Of a DNA stretch of 64,000 nucleotides, positions 26,762 through 34,757 are shown in pieces. The first letter of the stretch is position 1, and every line of letters starts with the position of its first letter. The translations under genes were made by a program, and so were the position numbers. The notes under the pieces were generated by a model that saw nothing but the letters and a program-made list of their open reading frames with translations, made no database searches and was not told where the DNA came from. This DNA comes from DASXHD01 sp036488725 (lineage in GTDB: Bacteria > Myxococcota_A > Polyangia > Polyangiales > Polyangiaceae). The stretch is taken from NCBI GenBank assembly GCA_036488725.1, contig DASXHD010000052.1, positions 21,211 to 85,210 on the forward strand. Reading direction: 5' to 3'.

Positions 26762-29398
26762 TCAATCCCAACGAACCAGCGAGGTCTCGTACGGGTGGCT
26801 CATGGCGGCCGAGTAGGGCATCACGCGGACGGCGTAGGCGTGCGCGCCGCTTTCGCGCGTCGGGATTTCGCCGACGTAGCGGTATCGCCCACGGCCGCTT
26901 CCCGTGTGCGACGTCCCGCCTCCGGCGGATCCGTCGACCTCCTGCTCTTCGACTTTCATCCGGAGGACGGCGCCGTGCTCGAGCGTGAGGCCGCCGGCGG
27001 TCGGGCCGTAGTAGAGCTCGACGACGACGTCTTCGGGGGTGAGCTCGCCGAGATCGACCGTCGCGCTCACGCGGACGGCGTCGCCGACCCGCACGCTGTC
27101 GGAGGTCTTTTGCGCGACTTGGATGACCTTCACCGCGGGCCACGCCTTCCGCACGCGCTCCTTCCACGCCCAGAGCTCGCGCGCGCCGCGCAGATCGCCA
27201 TCGACCATGCGGTGCCAGAGCTGATGCGACGGAACGTAGAAGCGCTCGGTGTATTCGCGGACCATCCGCGCGGTGTTGAACTCCGGCGTGAGGTAGCCGA
27301 TGCAGTTCTTCATCTTTCGGATCCATCGGCGCGGCAGGGCGCTCATCGCGCGCTCTTCGCTCTGACTGCCGTGGGCCTCGCGCTCGAAGAACGTCGGGAT
27401 GACGTCGCGCTCGAGGAGATCGTAGAGGAGCTCGGCTTCGACGGCGTCGCCGCTCTCGTCGGTGTACTCCTCGCCGTGGCCGATGGCCCAGCCGACGTCG
27501 CGGCCGTGCGCCGCGAACGCCTCGTCCCACCAGCCGTCGAGGACGCTCACGTTGAGCGCGCCGTTCATCGCGGCTTTCATGCCGCTCGTGCCGCTCGCTT
27601 CGAGCGGACGGCGCGGGGTGTTGAGCCAGACGTCGACGCCGGAGACGAGCGCGCGCGCGATGCGCATGTCGTAGTCCTCGATGAAGCAGACTTTGCCCGA
27701 GAGACCGGCGGAGCGCGCGAGGTGAACGATCGAGCGAATGAGCTCTTTGCCGGGTTTGTCTTGCGGGTGCGCTTTGCCGGCGAAGACGAGCTGCACCGGA
27801 CGCGAGGAGTCGCCAAGGAGTCGCGTGACGCGCTCGATGTCCGAGAACAAAAGCGTCGCGCGCTTGTAGGTCGCGAAGCGGCGCGCGAAACCGACGGTGA
27901 GCGCGCGCGGATCGAGGAGCTCGTCGCACGCGGCGACGTCCTCGCGCGACTCGCCTCGGCGCTCGGCCGCGGCGCGAAGCCAGCGCCGGCAGAGCTGCAC
28001 CAAGCGATGACGGCGATGCTCGTGCACTTCCCAGAGCTCGGCGTCGGGGATTTCGTGGACGCGCGCCCAGAGGTTCTTGTCGTCGGGCGTCTCGCTCCAG
28101 CGCGGGCCGAGATAACGGTTGAAGAGCGCGCCCATTTCGTCCGAGACCCACGACGGCGTGTGGACGCCGTTGGTGATCGACTGAATCGGGATCTCGTGCT
28201 CGGGCAAGTCGGGCCAGAGCTTGCTCCACATCTTGCGCGAGACCTCGCCGTGGAGCGCGGAGACGGCGTTGTAGTGGTCGCTCGTGTGGATCGCGAGGAC
28301 GGGCATCTGGAACTTTTGTTTTTCGTCCTCGCCGCCGGCGCGGCCGAGCGCGAGGACCTGCTCCTCGGTGATGCCGAGCGCGGAGCGATAAGGCTCGAGG
28401 TACTTGCGGACGAGATCGCTGGCGAAGACGTCGAGCCCGGCGGGGACGGGCGTGTGCGTGGTGAAGACGTTTTGGGCCGAGCACGCTTCGGTCGCGACGG
28501 CGAAGGTCGCCCCGCGATCGCGCACGAGGCGCCCGATGCGCTCGATCGCGAGGAACGCCGAGTGCCCTTCGTTCATGTGGCAAACGGTCGGCGAGAGGCC
28601 CATCGCCTCGAGCGCGTGCACGCCTCCGATGCCGAGCATGATCTCCTGCCGCACGCGGAACTCGGAGTCGCCGCCGTAGAGCGGCCCGGTGATCGTGCGG
28701 TCCTCGGCGCGGTTCTCGGCGATGTTCGTGTCGAGGAGAAACAGCGGGACGCGGCCGACCTGCGCCTTCCAGAGCTGCGCTTTGACGACGCGGTCGGGGT
28801 AAGTGACGTCGATGACGAGACGTTTGTCGGAGCCCGACTGCATGACGGGCGAGACGGGCATGCGGTGCCAGTCGTTGACCGGGTAGCGCTCTTGCTGGAG
28901 GCCGTCGCGGTTGAGGGCTTGGCGGAAATAACCTTCGGCGTACGCGAGGCCGATGCCGACGAGCGGGAGGCCGAGATCGCTGGCGGTCTTCAAATGGTCG
29001 CCGGCGAGGACGCCGAGGCCGCCGGAGTAAATCGGAAGGCACTCGTGGATGCCGTACTCCATCGAGAAGTACGCGATGCGCGCCCCGGCGCAGGCGGGGA
29101 AGGTCTTGGCGAACCAACCTTCGCGCGTCATGTAGCGCTGGAGGATGGCGTGCGCGAAGTCGAGGCGGCCTAGGAAGGCGTCGTCCGTCGCGAGCTCGTC
29201 GAGGCGCTTCTGGTCGACGCGCACGAGGAGCTCGATCGGGTTTCCGCGCACGCGCTCCCAGAGCTCGCCGTCGATGCGCATGAAGAGCTCGCGCGCGTCG
29301 GCGGCCCAAGACCACCAGAGGTTCTCCGCGATTTCGCGCAGCCGCTCGAGCGACGCAGGAAGACGCGGAACGACCGTGTACGTTCGGAGGGTCGGCAT
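26762..29398 (-). CDS. Alpha-glucan (glycogen/maltodextrin) phosphorylase
   Basis: PLP-dependent phosphorolysis of alpha-1,4-glucan to glucose-1-phosphate. The 878-residue protein is of the short bacterial type: an N-terminal DUF3417 domain (LRTYTVVPRLPASLERLREIAENLWWSW), the catalytic body with YFSMEYGIHECLPIYSGGLG, HMNEGHSAF, NGVHTPSWV, and the PLP-lysine segment EASGTSGMKAAMNG. The C-terminal about 110 residues form a beta-rich extra domain. It is a single gene between the convergent Imm27-type gene and upstream lipoprotein genes on its own strand; other glycogen genes are not in the window. Confidence 0.93.
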   Translation of the reverse strand: MPTLRTYTVVPRLPASLERLREIAENLWWSWAADARELFMRIDGELWERVRGNPIELLVRVDQKRLDELATDDAFLGRLDFAHAILQRYMTREGWFAKTFPACAGARIAYFSMEYGIHECLPIYSGGLGVLAGDHLKTASDLGLPLVGIGLAYAEGYFRQALNRDGLQQERYPVNDWHRMPVSPVMQSGSDKRLVIDVTYPDRVVKAQLWKAQVGRVPLFLLDTNIAENRAEDRTITGPLYGGDSEFRVRQEIMLGIGGVHALEAMGLSPTVCHMNEGHSAFLAIERIGRLVRDRGATFAVATEACSAQNVFTTHTPVPAGLDVFASDLVRKYLEPYRSALGITEEQVLALGRAGGEDEKQKFQMPVLAIHTSDHYNAVSALHGEVSRKMWSKLWPDLPEHEIPIQSITNGVHTPSWVSDEMGALFNRYLGPRWSETPDDKNLWARVHEIPDAELWEVHEHRRHRLVQLCRRWLRAAAERRGESREDVAACDELLDPRALTVGFARRFATYKRATLLFSDIERVTRLLGDSSRPVQLVFAGKAHPQDKPGKELIRSIVHLARSAGLSGKVCFIEDYDMRIARALVSGVDVWLNTPRRPLEASGTSGMKAAMNGALNVSVLDGWWDEAFAAHGRDVGWAIGHGEEYTDESGDAVEAELLYDLLERDVIPTFFEREAHGSQSEERAMSALPRRWIRKMKNCIGYLTPEFNTARMVREYTERFYVPSHQLWHRMVDGDLRGARELWAWKERVRKAWPAVKVIQVAQKTSDSVRVGDAVRVSATVDLGELTPEDVVVELYYGPTAGGLTLEHGAVLRMKVEEQEVDGSAGGGTSHTGSGRGRYRYVGEIPTRESGAHAYAVRVMPYSAAMSHPYETSLVRWD

Positions 29399-29425
29399 CG
29401 GGCCGCGGACCCTACCGCAGAACGG

Positions 29426-30250
29426 TCACTGGCAGTAGCCGTACTCGACGCCGTTCACGGTGGGCGGCGTGGCAAATGCGCTGCACGTGAGCGCGCCGCA
29501 GTCGCTCCCGTTCATGCGGCACCACTTCGAGCACATGTACGAGCTGATGCCGTCGAAGACGCAGACTTGCCCCGGAGCGCACTGGGGGTTGGCCGCGCTG
29601 CACGTCGTCTGCGGGCCGACCGGATAGCAATCGACCTTGTCGACGTCGAAGTAAATGCAGCCCTCGCTGCCGCCGCCGCACGAGCTCGCGTCTTGGAGCT
29701 GGCAGTCGTTGTGGCAGATGAGCAGGTTCGGGATCGGGTTCGAGTTGTTGTCGGTGAGGTTCACGCAGTAGTTGGTGTTCGGGTCGTTGCACTGCGAGCC
29801 GTCGGTGCCGCAGTAGGCGTGGCACTCGTTCCAGATGCACGTGAGGCCGGGAGCGCACTGGCCTTGGGTCTGCGTGCATGCCGAGCCGATGGCGCCGCTG
29901 CCCGCGCCGATGCACGACGAGCTCCCGTCGAGCGCAGTCTGATCGACCTCGCACGTCTGCTGGCCGGCGCAACCGCATTGCGGATAGACGCCGCAGACGT
30001 TGCTCGGCGGAGCCTTCGCGCAGTTGCCGCCGCTGTCGACCGGCGGGAGCCCGGAGTCTTGCGGGGGCTTCGTCGCGTCGCCGCCGCCGCCCGCGTCGTT
30101 ACCTCCGCCGCCCGAATCTTTGCCGATGACGATGCCGCCGTCCTTGCCGACGATGCTGCCGCCGTCCTCGCCGCTGCCGACGCCACCGGTCGCGCACGCG
30201 CTCACGACGCAGCAGAAAACGGAGAACACGCAGAGCGATGCTCGAATCAT
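29426..30250 (-). CDS. Cys-rich lipoprotein
   Basis: A 274-residue lipoprotein (MIRASLCVFSVFCCVVSAC). The mature protein begins with a Gly/Asp/Lys-rich repeat linker (about residues 22-70, with IVGKDGG-type repeats), then has roughly 24 cysteines in EGF- or DUF-like small modules (CGVYPQCGC, CAPGLTCIWNECHAYC, CAPGQVCVF). Such proteins are abundant in myxobacterial outer surfaces and have no known enzymatic role. It lies nine bases after the next upstream lipoprotein gene, so the two are probably co-transcribed. Confidence 0.8.
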   Translation of the reverse strand: MIRASLCVFSVFCCVVSACATGGVGSGEDGGSIVGKDGGIVIGKDSGGGGNDAGGGGDATKPPQDSGLPPVDSGGNCAKAPPSNVCGVYPQCGCAGQQTCEVDQTALDGSSSCIGAGSGAIGSACTQTQGQCAPGLTCIWNECHAYCGTDGSQCNDPNTNYCVNLTDNNSNPIPNLLICHNDCQLQDASSCGGGSEGCIYFDVDKVDCYPVGPQTTCSAANPQCAPGQVCVFDGISSYMCSKWCRMNGSDCGALTCSAFATPPTVNGVEYGYCQ

Positions 30251-30259
30251 GATGCACCC

Positions 30260-31336
30260 CTAAGGACGACAGCAGATGACGTATCGATTCGTGACGACGG
30301 CGCCGCCGGTCGGATTGTATGCGCCGATGGTGCCGCACGCACCGCCCGAGTGCGGAACGTCGTAGTGCGCCGATTGGAACGTCGGGTTGTTGCCTTGGCG
30401 CGCGTTGGTGCAGCCTGCGTCGAGGACGACGTCGGGCGTGCCGTTGCAGTTGCCGCTGTTGTTCCAGAGCTCGACGACCGGCGAGCCGCACGAGCCGGCG
30501 TCGACGAAGCCGCAGCCGCACGTGCCGTTGCAACCGCGGCTGTCGCTCACGCCGTCGCCGACGAGATGCTGCTCCGGAAAATCGGTGAACGCGGCGCACG
30601 ACGTCGATGCGTCGTGTGCCGTGATGCACAGCTCGTATCCGCTGCCCGGCGTCGGTAGACAGACGCCGCCGTTGCACGAGCCGGTGGGCGACGCGATGTC
30701 GCACGCGCGGCCTTGCGCGATCGACGCGTCGGGAACGCTCTGGCTCGGCACGCCCGCCCCGCACGTGCCGCCGCCCGGAACGCACGGCGCAGTCGGGATC
30801 GCGAGCAGATAATCGGCGCCGTTGCCCGTGACCGGGAGCGCCTGCGACGTCGTGTAACAGCTGCCGGTGCTCGCTTGGAGCGACTGATTGGTGTAGCCGG
30901 TGCAGTCGCTCTGGCCGCCGTGAATCGTGAACGTCGCAGGGTCGGTGCCGCAGCTGCACGATGGAGGCGTCGTCGGGACTGCTCCGCATTGGCAAGAGCA
31001 CTGCGCGGGCGGCGCGGAGAGGACCTCGTCGAGCGGCGTCGACGCGTCATAGCCCGGGCTGCACGCCGGCTGCTGCGTGGGATCGTACTCGACGACCGCA
31101 TATCCGCTCGGCACGCTCGTGACGCACGTGCACGGGAGGCCGCTCTCGGTTTCGCCGACGCCGAGATCGGGGACGTCGTAGCCGACGTCGAGGCCGCCGT
31201 CGCCGGGCGTGACGTCCGGCGCGAAGACGTCCGGTGCGCCGCTGTCGGGCGTCCCCGATTCGTCGAGCGCGCACGCCGCGATCGCGACGGCCGCGAAAAT
31301 CATCCCCAAAAGCAAGCCAAGCCGCGCGCGGCGCAT
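30260..31336 (-). CDS. Cys-rich lipoprotein, paired with its neighbour
   Basis: A 358-residue exported protein (MRRARLGLLLGMIFAAVAIAAC, lipobox IAAC). It has an acidic Pro/Asp/Gly linker (about residues 25-60) and an extended Cys-rich region (CTCVTSVPSGY, CSCQCG, CGCGFVDAGSC) ending TNRYVICCRP, a C-terminal pattern that suggests a closing disulfide. The gene sits 11 bases from the fumarylacetoacetase-family gene stop (upstream) and 9 bases from the next lipoprotein. Unknown function. Confidence 0.78.
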   Translation of the reverse strand: MRRARLGLLLGMIFAAVAIAACALDESGTPDSGAPDVFAPDVTPGDGGLDVGYDVPDLGVGETESGLPCTCVTSVPSGYAVVEYDPTQQPACSPGYDASTPLDEVLSAPPAQCSCQCGAVPTTPPSCSCGTDPATFTIHGGQSDCTGYTNQSLQASTGSCYTTSQALPVTGNGADYLLAIPTAPCVPGGGTCGAGVPSQSVPDASIAQGRACDIASPTGSCNGGVCLPTPGSGYELCITAHDASTSCAAFTDFPEQHLVGDGVSDSRGCNGTCGCGFVDAGSCGSPVVELWNNSGNCNGTPDVVLDAGCTNARQGNNPTFQSAHYDVPHSGGACGTIGAYNPTGGAVVTNRYVICCRP

Positions 31337-31347
31337 GCTCTACGATA

Positions 31348-32370
31348 TCACCGATTGTCGAGCACGACCTTGTTCGACAAGACGCCCAAGCGGTCGATCT
31401 CGAGCTCGACGACGTCGCCCGGCTTCAGCCACAAATTGTCTGTGATCTTCGAGCCGTTCAACTCGAGGAGACAACCGGTGCCGCACGTGCCGGAGCCGAC
31501 GACGTCGCCCGGATGCAACGTGACGCCGTAGCTCGCGCGCTCGAGGATTTGAGCGAACGTCCAGGTCATGTCCTTCACGTTGCCGCGCGAGAGCTCTTTG
31601 CCGTTCACGCGCGCGCGCATCGCGAGGTCGAAGCGGTTGCCTCCGGGCGACGGCTGGGTGCGATCACGGAGCTCGTCGACGGTGACGAGCCACGGCCCGA
31701 GGCTCGTCGCGAAGTCTTTTCCTTTCGCGGGGCCCAGGTTGAGCTTCATCTCCTCCATTTGGAGCGCGCGCGCGGACCAATCGTTCATGATCGTGAGGCC
31801 GAAGACGAGATCGTCGGCTTCTTTCGCGGTCACGTCGCGCGCCTCGCGTCCGACGACGATCGCGGCTTCGAGCTCGAAGTCGAGGCGCTCGGTGTGCCGA
31901 GGGCGAACATGGACGTCGCCCGGGCCGGTGACCGCCGCGTGATTCGTGAAATAGAAAATCGGAAACTGATCGAACTCGGGGATCATGTCGAGGCCGCGGT
32001 TTCGGCGCGCGGTCTCGACGTGCTGGCGAAACGCGTAGCCGTCGCGCATCGAGGGCGGACGAGGGATCGGCGCCGAGAGCGTGACTTTCGCGAGCGGGGT
32101 CGTGAGCGGGGCGCCTTCGAAGGTCGGCGGGAGCGCGCCGCGCGCGTGCATCTCGACGATTTCGTCGGCGGCCGGTCGCGCGTGCTCCGCGCGCTCGACG
32201 AAACCGAGAACGCCTCGGCCGTAGCGTTCGAAGACGTGAGCTTCGTCGCAACGGCGGCCGTGCGAATGCTCGTAGAAGGCGAAGGCCCGCGCGAGATCGA
32301 CGACTTGATCGCCAACGAGCGCGCCGGCGCGATCGTGGCCCAGCTCATGGTGGAACGTGACGAGCTTCAT
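31348..32370 (-). CDS. Fumarylacetoacetate hydrolase family protein
   Basis: A 340-residue enzyme of the FAH superfamily, which cleaves or decarboxylates acylpyruvates and related 1,3-diketones using a divalent metal. Family landmarks are the N-terminal domain with MKLVTFHHE, the catalytic body with FYFTNHAAVTGPGDVHVRP, the metal-binding acids in LDFELEAAIVVGREARDVT, and the PGDVVGSGTCGTGC segment. It is a complete two-domain member. Assignment to fumarylacetoacetase of tyrosine degradation is possible but no other gene of that pathway is present. It is divergent from the zinc-ribbon gene by 44 bases. Confidence 0.88.
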   Translation of the reverse strand: MKLVTFHHELGHDRAGALVGDQVVDLARAFAFYEHSHGRRCDEAHVFERYGRGVLGFVERAEHARPAADEIVEMHARGALPPTFEGAPLTTPLAKVTLSAPIPRPPSMRDGYAFRQHVETARRNRGLDMIPEFDQFPIFYFTNHAAVTGPGDVHVRPRHTERLDFELEAAIVVGREARDVTAKEADDLVFGLTIMNDWSARALQMEEMKLNLGPAKGKDFATSLGPWLVTVDELRDRTQPSPGGNRFDLAMRARVNGKELSRGNVKDMTWTFAQILERASYGVTLHPGDVVGSGTCGTGCLLELNGSKITDNLWLKPGDVVELEIDRLGVLSNKVVLDNR

Positions 32371-32414
32371 GAAACCTCGCCCGACCTTTTATCGCACCCG
32401 CTATCCTCGATGCC

Positions 32415-33179
32415 ATGGTGACTCACGTTCGCTGCCTTTATTGTGGGGCGCATCGCGATCCGGCGGGGACCTGCCGCGGATGCGGAGCTGGCTCGCCGGC
32501 GGTCGCGTGCCGTGGCTGCGGGAAATCGGTGCCGTCGCCGCTCGATCAATGCGGGGCGTGCGGCACGCCGTGTCTCGCGTGGAAGGACGCGGCCGGGCGC
32601 GAGCTTCGCTGTCCGCGGTGCACGGGGCGGCTCGAGCGCGTCGACGTCGGCGCGGTCCACGCCGAGCAATGCGCGCGCTGCCTCGGGTGCTTCGTTCGCA
32701 CCGAGGACTTCGGCGAGCTCGTCGAGGAAGAAGAAGCGGGCGTGCGCGTCGAGCTCCCGTTCGTCGCTCCTGCGGGCGGGACGCTGCCGCGTCAGACGCT
32801 GCTCGCGCTCGTGCACTGTCCGCACTGTCCGCGCGAAATGGATCGCGCGCGCTTCGACGAGCGTGCCGAGCTCGTCGTGGACATTTGCGCGTCGCACGGG
32901 ATGTGGCTCGACGCGGGCGAGCTGCCGATGGTGCTCGACTACGTGCGCGCGCGGGCCGGTGGGCACGCGCGGCCGAGCGCGGCGGCGATCGAGGAGAGCC
33001 AGAAATGGGACCGCGTCGATCAATCGCTCGCGAACGAAGCGCGCATCGTCGACGCGCACCTCGCGTCGGCCAAGCCGCGCGGCCCGGGAAGCGGTGCCGT
33101 GATCGCGGCGACCGTCGTCGCCGGGCCGTGGGCCGGCTTGTTCGTGGCGCTCCGCAACCTCCATCGGGGCGGCCGTTGA
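32415..33179 (+). CDS. zf-TFIIB-type zinc-ribbon protein
   Basis: A 254-residue protein with several zinc ribbons: CLYCGAH/CRGCG and CRGCGKS/CGACG near the N-terminus, a zf-TFIIB-type ribbon CPRCTGRLERV with CARCLGCFV (about residues 70-95), and a second CPHCPREMDRARF with CASHGMWLDAGE (about 135-170), the classic zf-TFIIB fold. The C-terminus has a hydrophobic patch (AVIAATVVAGPWAGLFVAL). Such proteins are common in myxobacteria with unknown role, often as adaptors. It overlaps the TTG start of the NUDIX gene. Confidence 0.8.
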   Translation: MVTHVRCLYCGAHRDPAGTCRGCGAGSPAVACRGCGKSVPSPLDQCGACGTPCLAWKDAAGRELRCPRCTGRLERVDVGAVHAEQCARCLGCFVRTEDFGELVEEEEAGVRVELPFVAPAGGTLPRQTLLALVHCPHCPREMDRARFDERAELVVDICASHGMWLDAGELPMVLDYVRARAGGHARPSAAAIEESQKWDRVDQSLANEARIVDAHLASAKPRGPGSGAVIAATVVAGPWAGLFVALRNLHRGGR

Positions 33180-33646
33180 AGGGCATTCCGCGCGGCGCGT
33201 TCGTCGTCGTCAAAGAGATCTTGCGGCACGTGCTCCGGCGACCGGTCGTCGGCATCGCCGTCGTCGCGCGCGACGAAGAAGGACGCTTCCTGCTCGTTCG
33301 GCGCGCCGACACGGGGACATGGGCGCTGCCGGGCGGGACGCTCGAGTGGGGCGAGCGCCTCCGGCCGTGCTTGGTGCGCGAGCTCCGGGAGGAGACGAAC
33401 GCCGTTCCGATCGGCGAGCCGCGCCTGGTCGGCGTTTACTCCGAGCCGTCGCGCGATCCGCGCTTTCACGCAGTGACCGTCGTCGCCGAGTGCCGCGTGT
33501 CGGCACCCGCGCCGCGGCCGGAGAACCCCGTCGAAATTCACGAGGCGCGTTTCTTCGCGGAGGGGGACCTGCCGGCTGAAATGGCTTTTGGAATGCACGA
33601 CATGCTCGACGTCGTTCGCCAAAAACGCGAGCCGCACCTCGAATAA
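33176..33646 (+). CDS. NUDIX hydrolase
   Basis: A 156-residue protein starting at a TTG that overlaps the upstream stop (TTGA). It has the complete Nudix box, G-x5-E-x7-REUxEE-xGU type, in GGTLEWGERLRPCLVRELREE, with the following N in place of the usual Gly. These enzymes hydrolyse nucleoside diphosphates linked to another group. The N-terminal strand PVVGIAVVARDEEGRFLLVRRA is typical of the ADP-ribose or NTP-cleaving subgroups, but substrate cannot be assigned. No ATG is available upstream of the domain, so the TTG start is reasonably supported. Confidence 0.85.
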   Translation: MKGIPRGAFVVVKEILRHVLRRPVVGIAVVARDEEGRFLLVRRADTGTWALPGGTLEWGERLRPCLVRELREETNAVPIGEPRLVGVYSEPSRDPRFHAVTVVAECRVSAPAPRPENPVEIHEARFFAEGDLPAEMAFGMHDMLDVVRQKREPHLE

Positions 33647-33679
33647 GATCCTTTCACGAACTCGGCCGTACCGAAGGGC

Positions 33680-34756
33680 ATGGAGCGGATCGGCGAGTAT
33701 TCCGTGGTGCGCCTCGTCGGCGAAGGCGGCATGGGCCGCGTCTACGAGGCCGAGGAGCGTCTCAGCAAGCGGCGCGTGGCGCTGAAGGTGCTGCGGCCCG
33801 AGCTCGTCAAAGACGAGGACGGGCGGCGGATGTTTTTGAGCGAGATGCAGATCCTCGCGTCGCTCGAGCACCCGAACGTCGTGCGCAGCCTCGCGTCGCT
33901 CGAGCACGAAGGGCAGCTCGTGCTCGTGCTCGAATATCTCGAGGGCAAGACGCTACGCGCGCTCTTGAACGAGCGTGATTTGTCGTGGGCCGAAGCGGTC
34001 GACATCGGCGCGCAGGTCGCGTCGGCGCTCGCCGCGGCGCACGAGCGCGACATCGTGCATCGCGATTTGAAGCCCGAGAACGTGATGGTGCTCGAGGACG
34101 GCACGACCAAGGTGATGGACTTCGGCATCGCGAAGGTGCTCGAGCACGCGCAGGGAAAGTCGACGCAGAGCTTGGGGACGCTCCAGTACATGAGCCCCGA
34201 GCAGATCGACGCGGGCGCGATCGACGGGCGCACGGATTTGTACGCGCTCGGCTTGGTGCTCTACGAGATGCTCACGGGCAAACCGCCGTTTCGATCGGCG
34301 TCGCCGCGCGAGCTCTTGAACTTGCAATGCACCGCCGAGCCGCCGGCGTTCGCCGAGGACGTGGAGGCCCCCGCGGGCGTCGTCGATTTGGTCTTCGAGC
34401 TCTTGGCGAAGGCGCGCGAGGAGCGACCGCAGTCGGCCGAGGACGTGCTCGCGACGCTGTCGCCGTTTCGCGTCGGGAAGAAACGTCCGAAGGCGACGCC
34501 TTCGAGCTCGAAGCGGTCGGCGCGCGCCGAGAGCGTTCGGACCGGCGCGGTGACGCCGAGCGGGACGTTGCGATCGCCGAAGCGGGTCGACACGGTCGCG
34601 CTGCTCGAGAAAGCGACCGCGGCTCGCGAGATCCGCGTGCGCACGGCGATCGTCGCGATCGCGATCGCGTCGATCTTTTCGGGAGGGATCACCTACGGCC
34701 TGCGCGTGCACCAGTCGCATGCGAAGTGGGCTGCGCCCGCGACGACCGAGCGGTGA
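33680..34756 (+). CDS. Membrane-anchored Ser/Thr protein kinase, first gene of the redox gene set
   Basis: A 358-residue PknB-type kinase. It has the Gly-rich loop (VGEGGMGRVYEA), the VALK lysine, the catalytic VHRDLKPEN (H127, R128, D129), DFG and the SPEQ activation end, so it should be active. A Lys/Ser-rich linker follows, then one membrane helix (IRVRTAIVAIAIASIFSGGI, about 317-337) and only about 18 residues outside, so it has no real sensor domain of its own. It ends one base before the pseudokinase-cytochrome gene, whose N-terminus resembles this kinase's C-lobe; a kinase/pseudokinase pair is likely. Confidence 0.92.
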   Translation: MERIGEYSVVRLVGEGGMGRVYEAEERLSKRRVALKVLRPELVKDEDGRRMFLSEMQILASLEHPNVVRSLASLEHEGQLVLVLEYLEGKTLRALLNERDLSWAEAVDIGAQVASALAAAHERDIVHRDLKPENVMVLEDGTTKVMDFGIAKVLEHAQGKSTQSLGTLQYMSPEQIDAGAIDGRTDLYALGLVLYEMLTGKPPFRSASPRELLNLQCTAEPPAFAEDVEAPAGVVDLVFELLAKAREERPQSAEDVLATLSPFRVGKKRPKATPSSSKRSARAESVRTGAVTPSGTLRSPKRVDTVALLEKATAAREIRVRTAIVAIAIASIFSGGITYGLRVHQSHAKWAAPATTER

Positions 34757-34757
34757 C

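Noticed and set aside
26261..29173. 970-codon + strand frame over the phosphorylase gene
   Set aside because: The phosphorylase on the minus strand has complete catalytic motifs; the + frame is its antisense.
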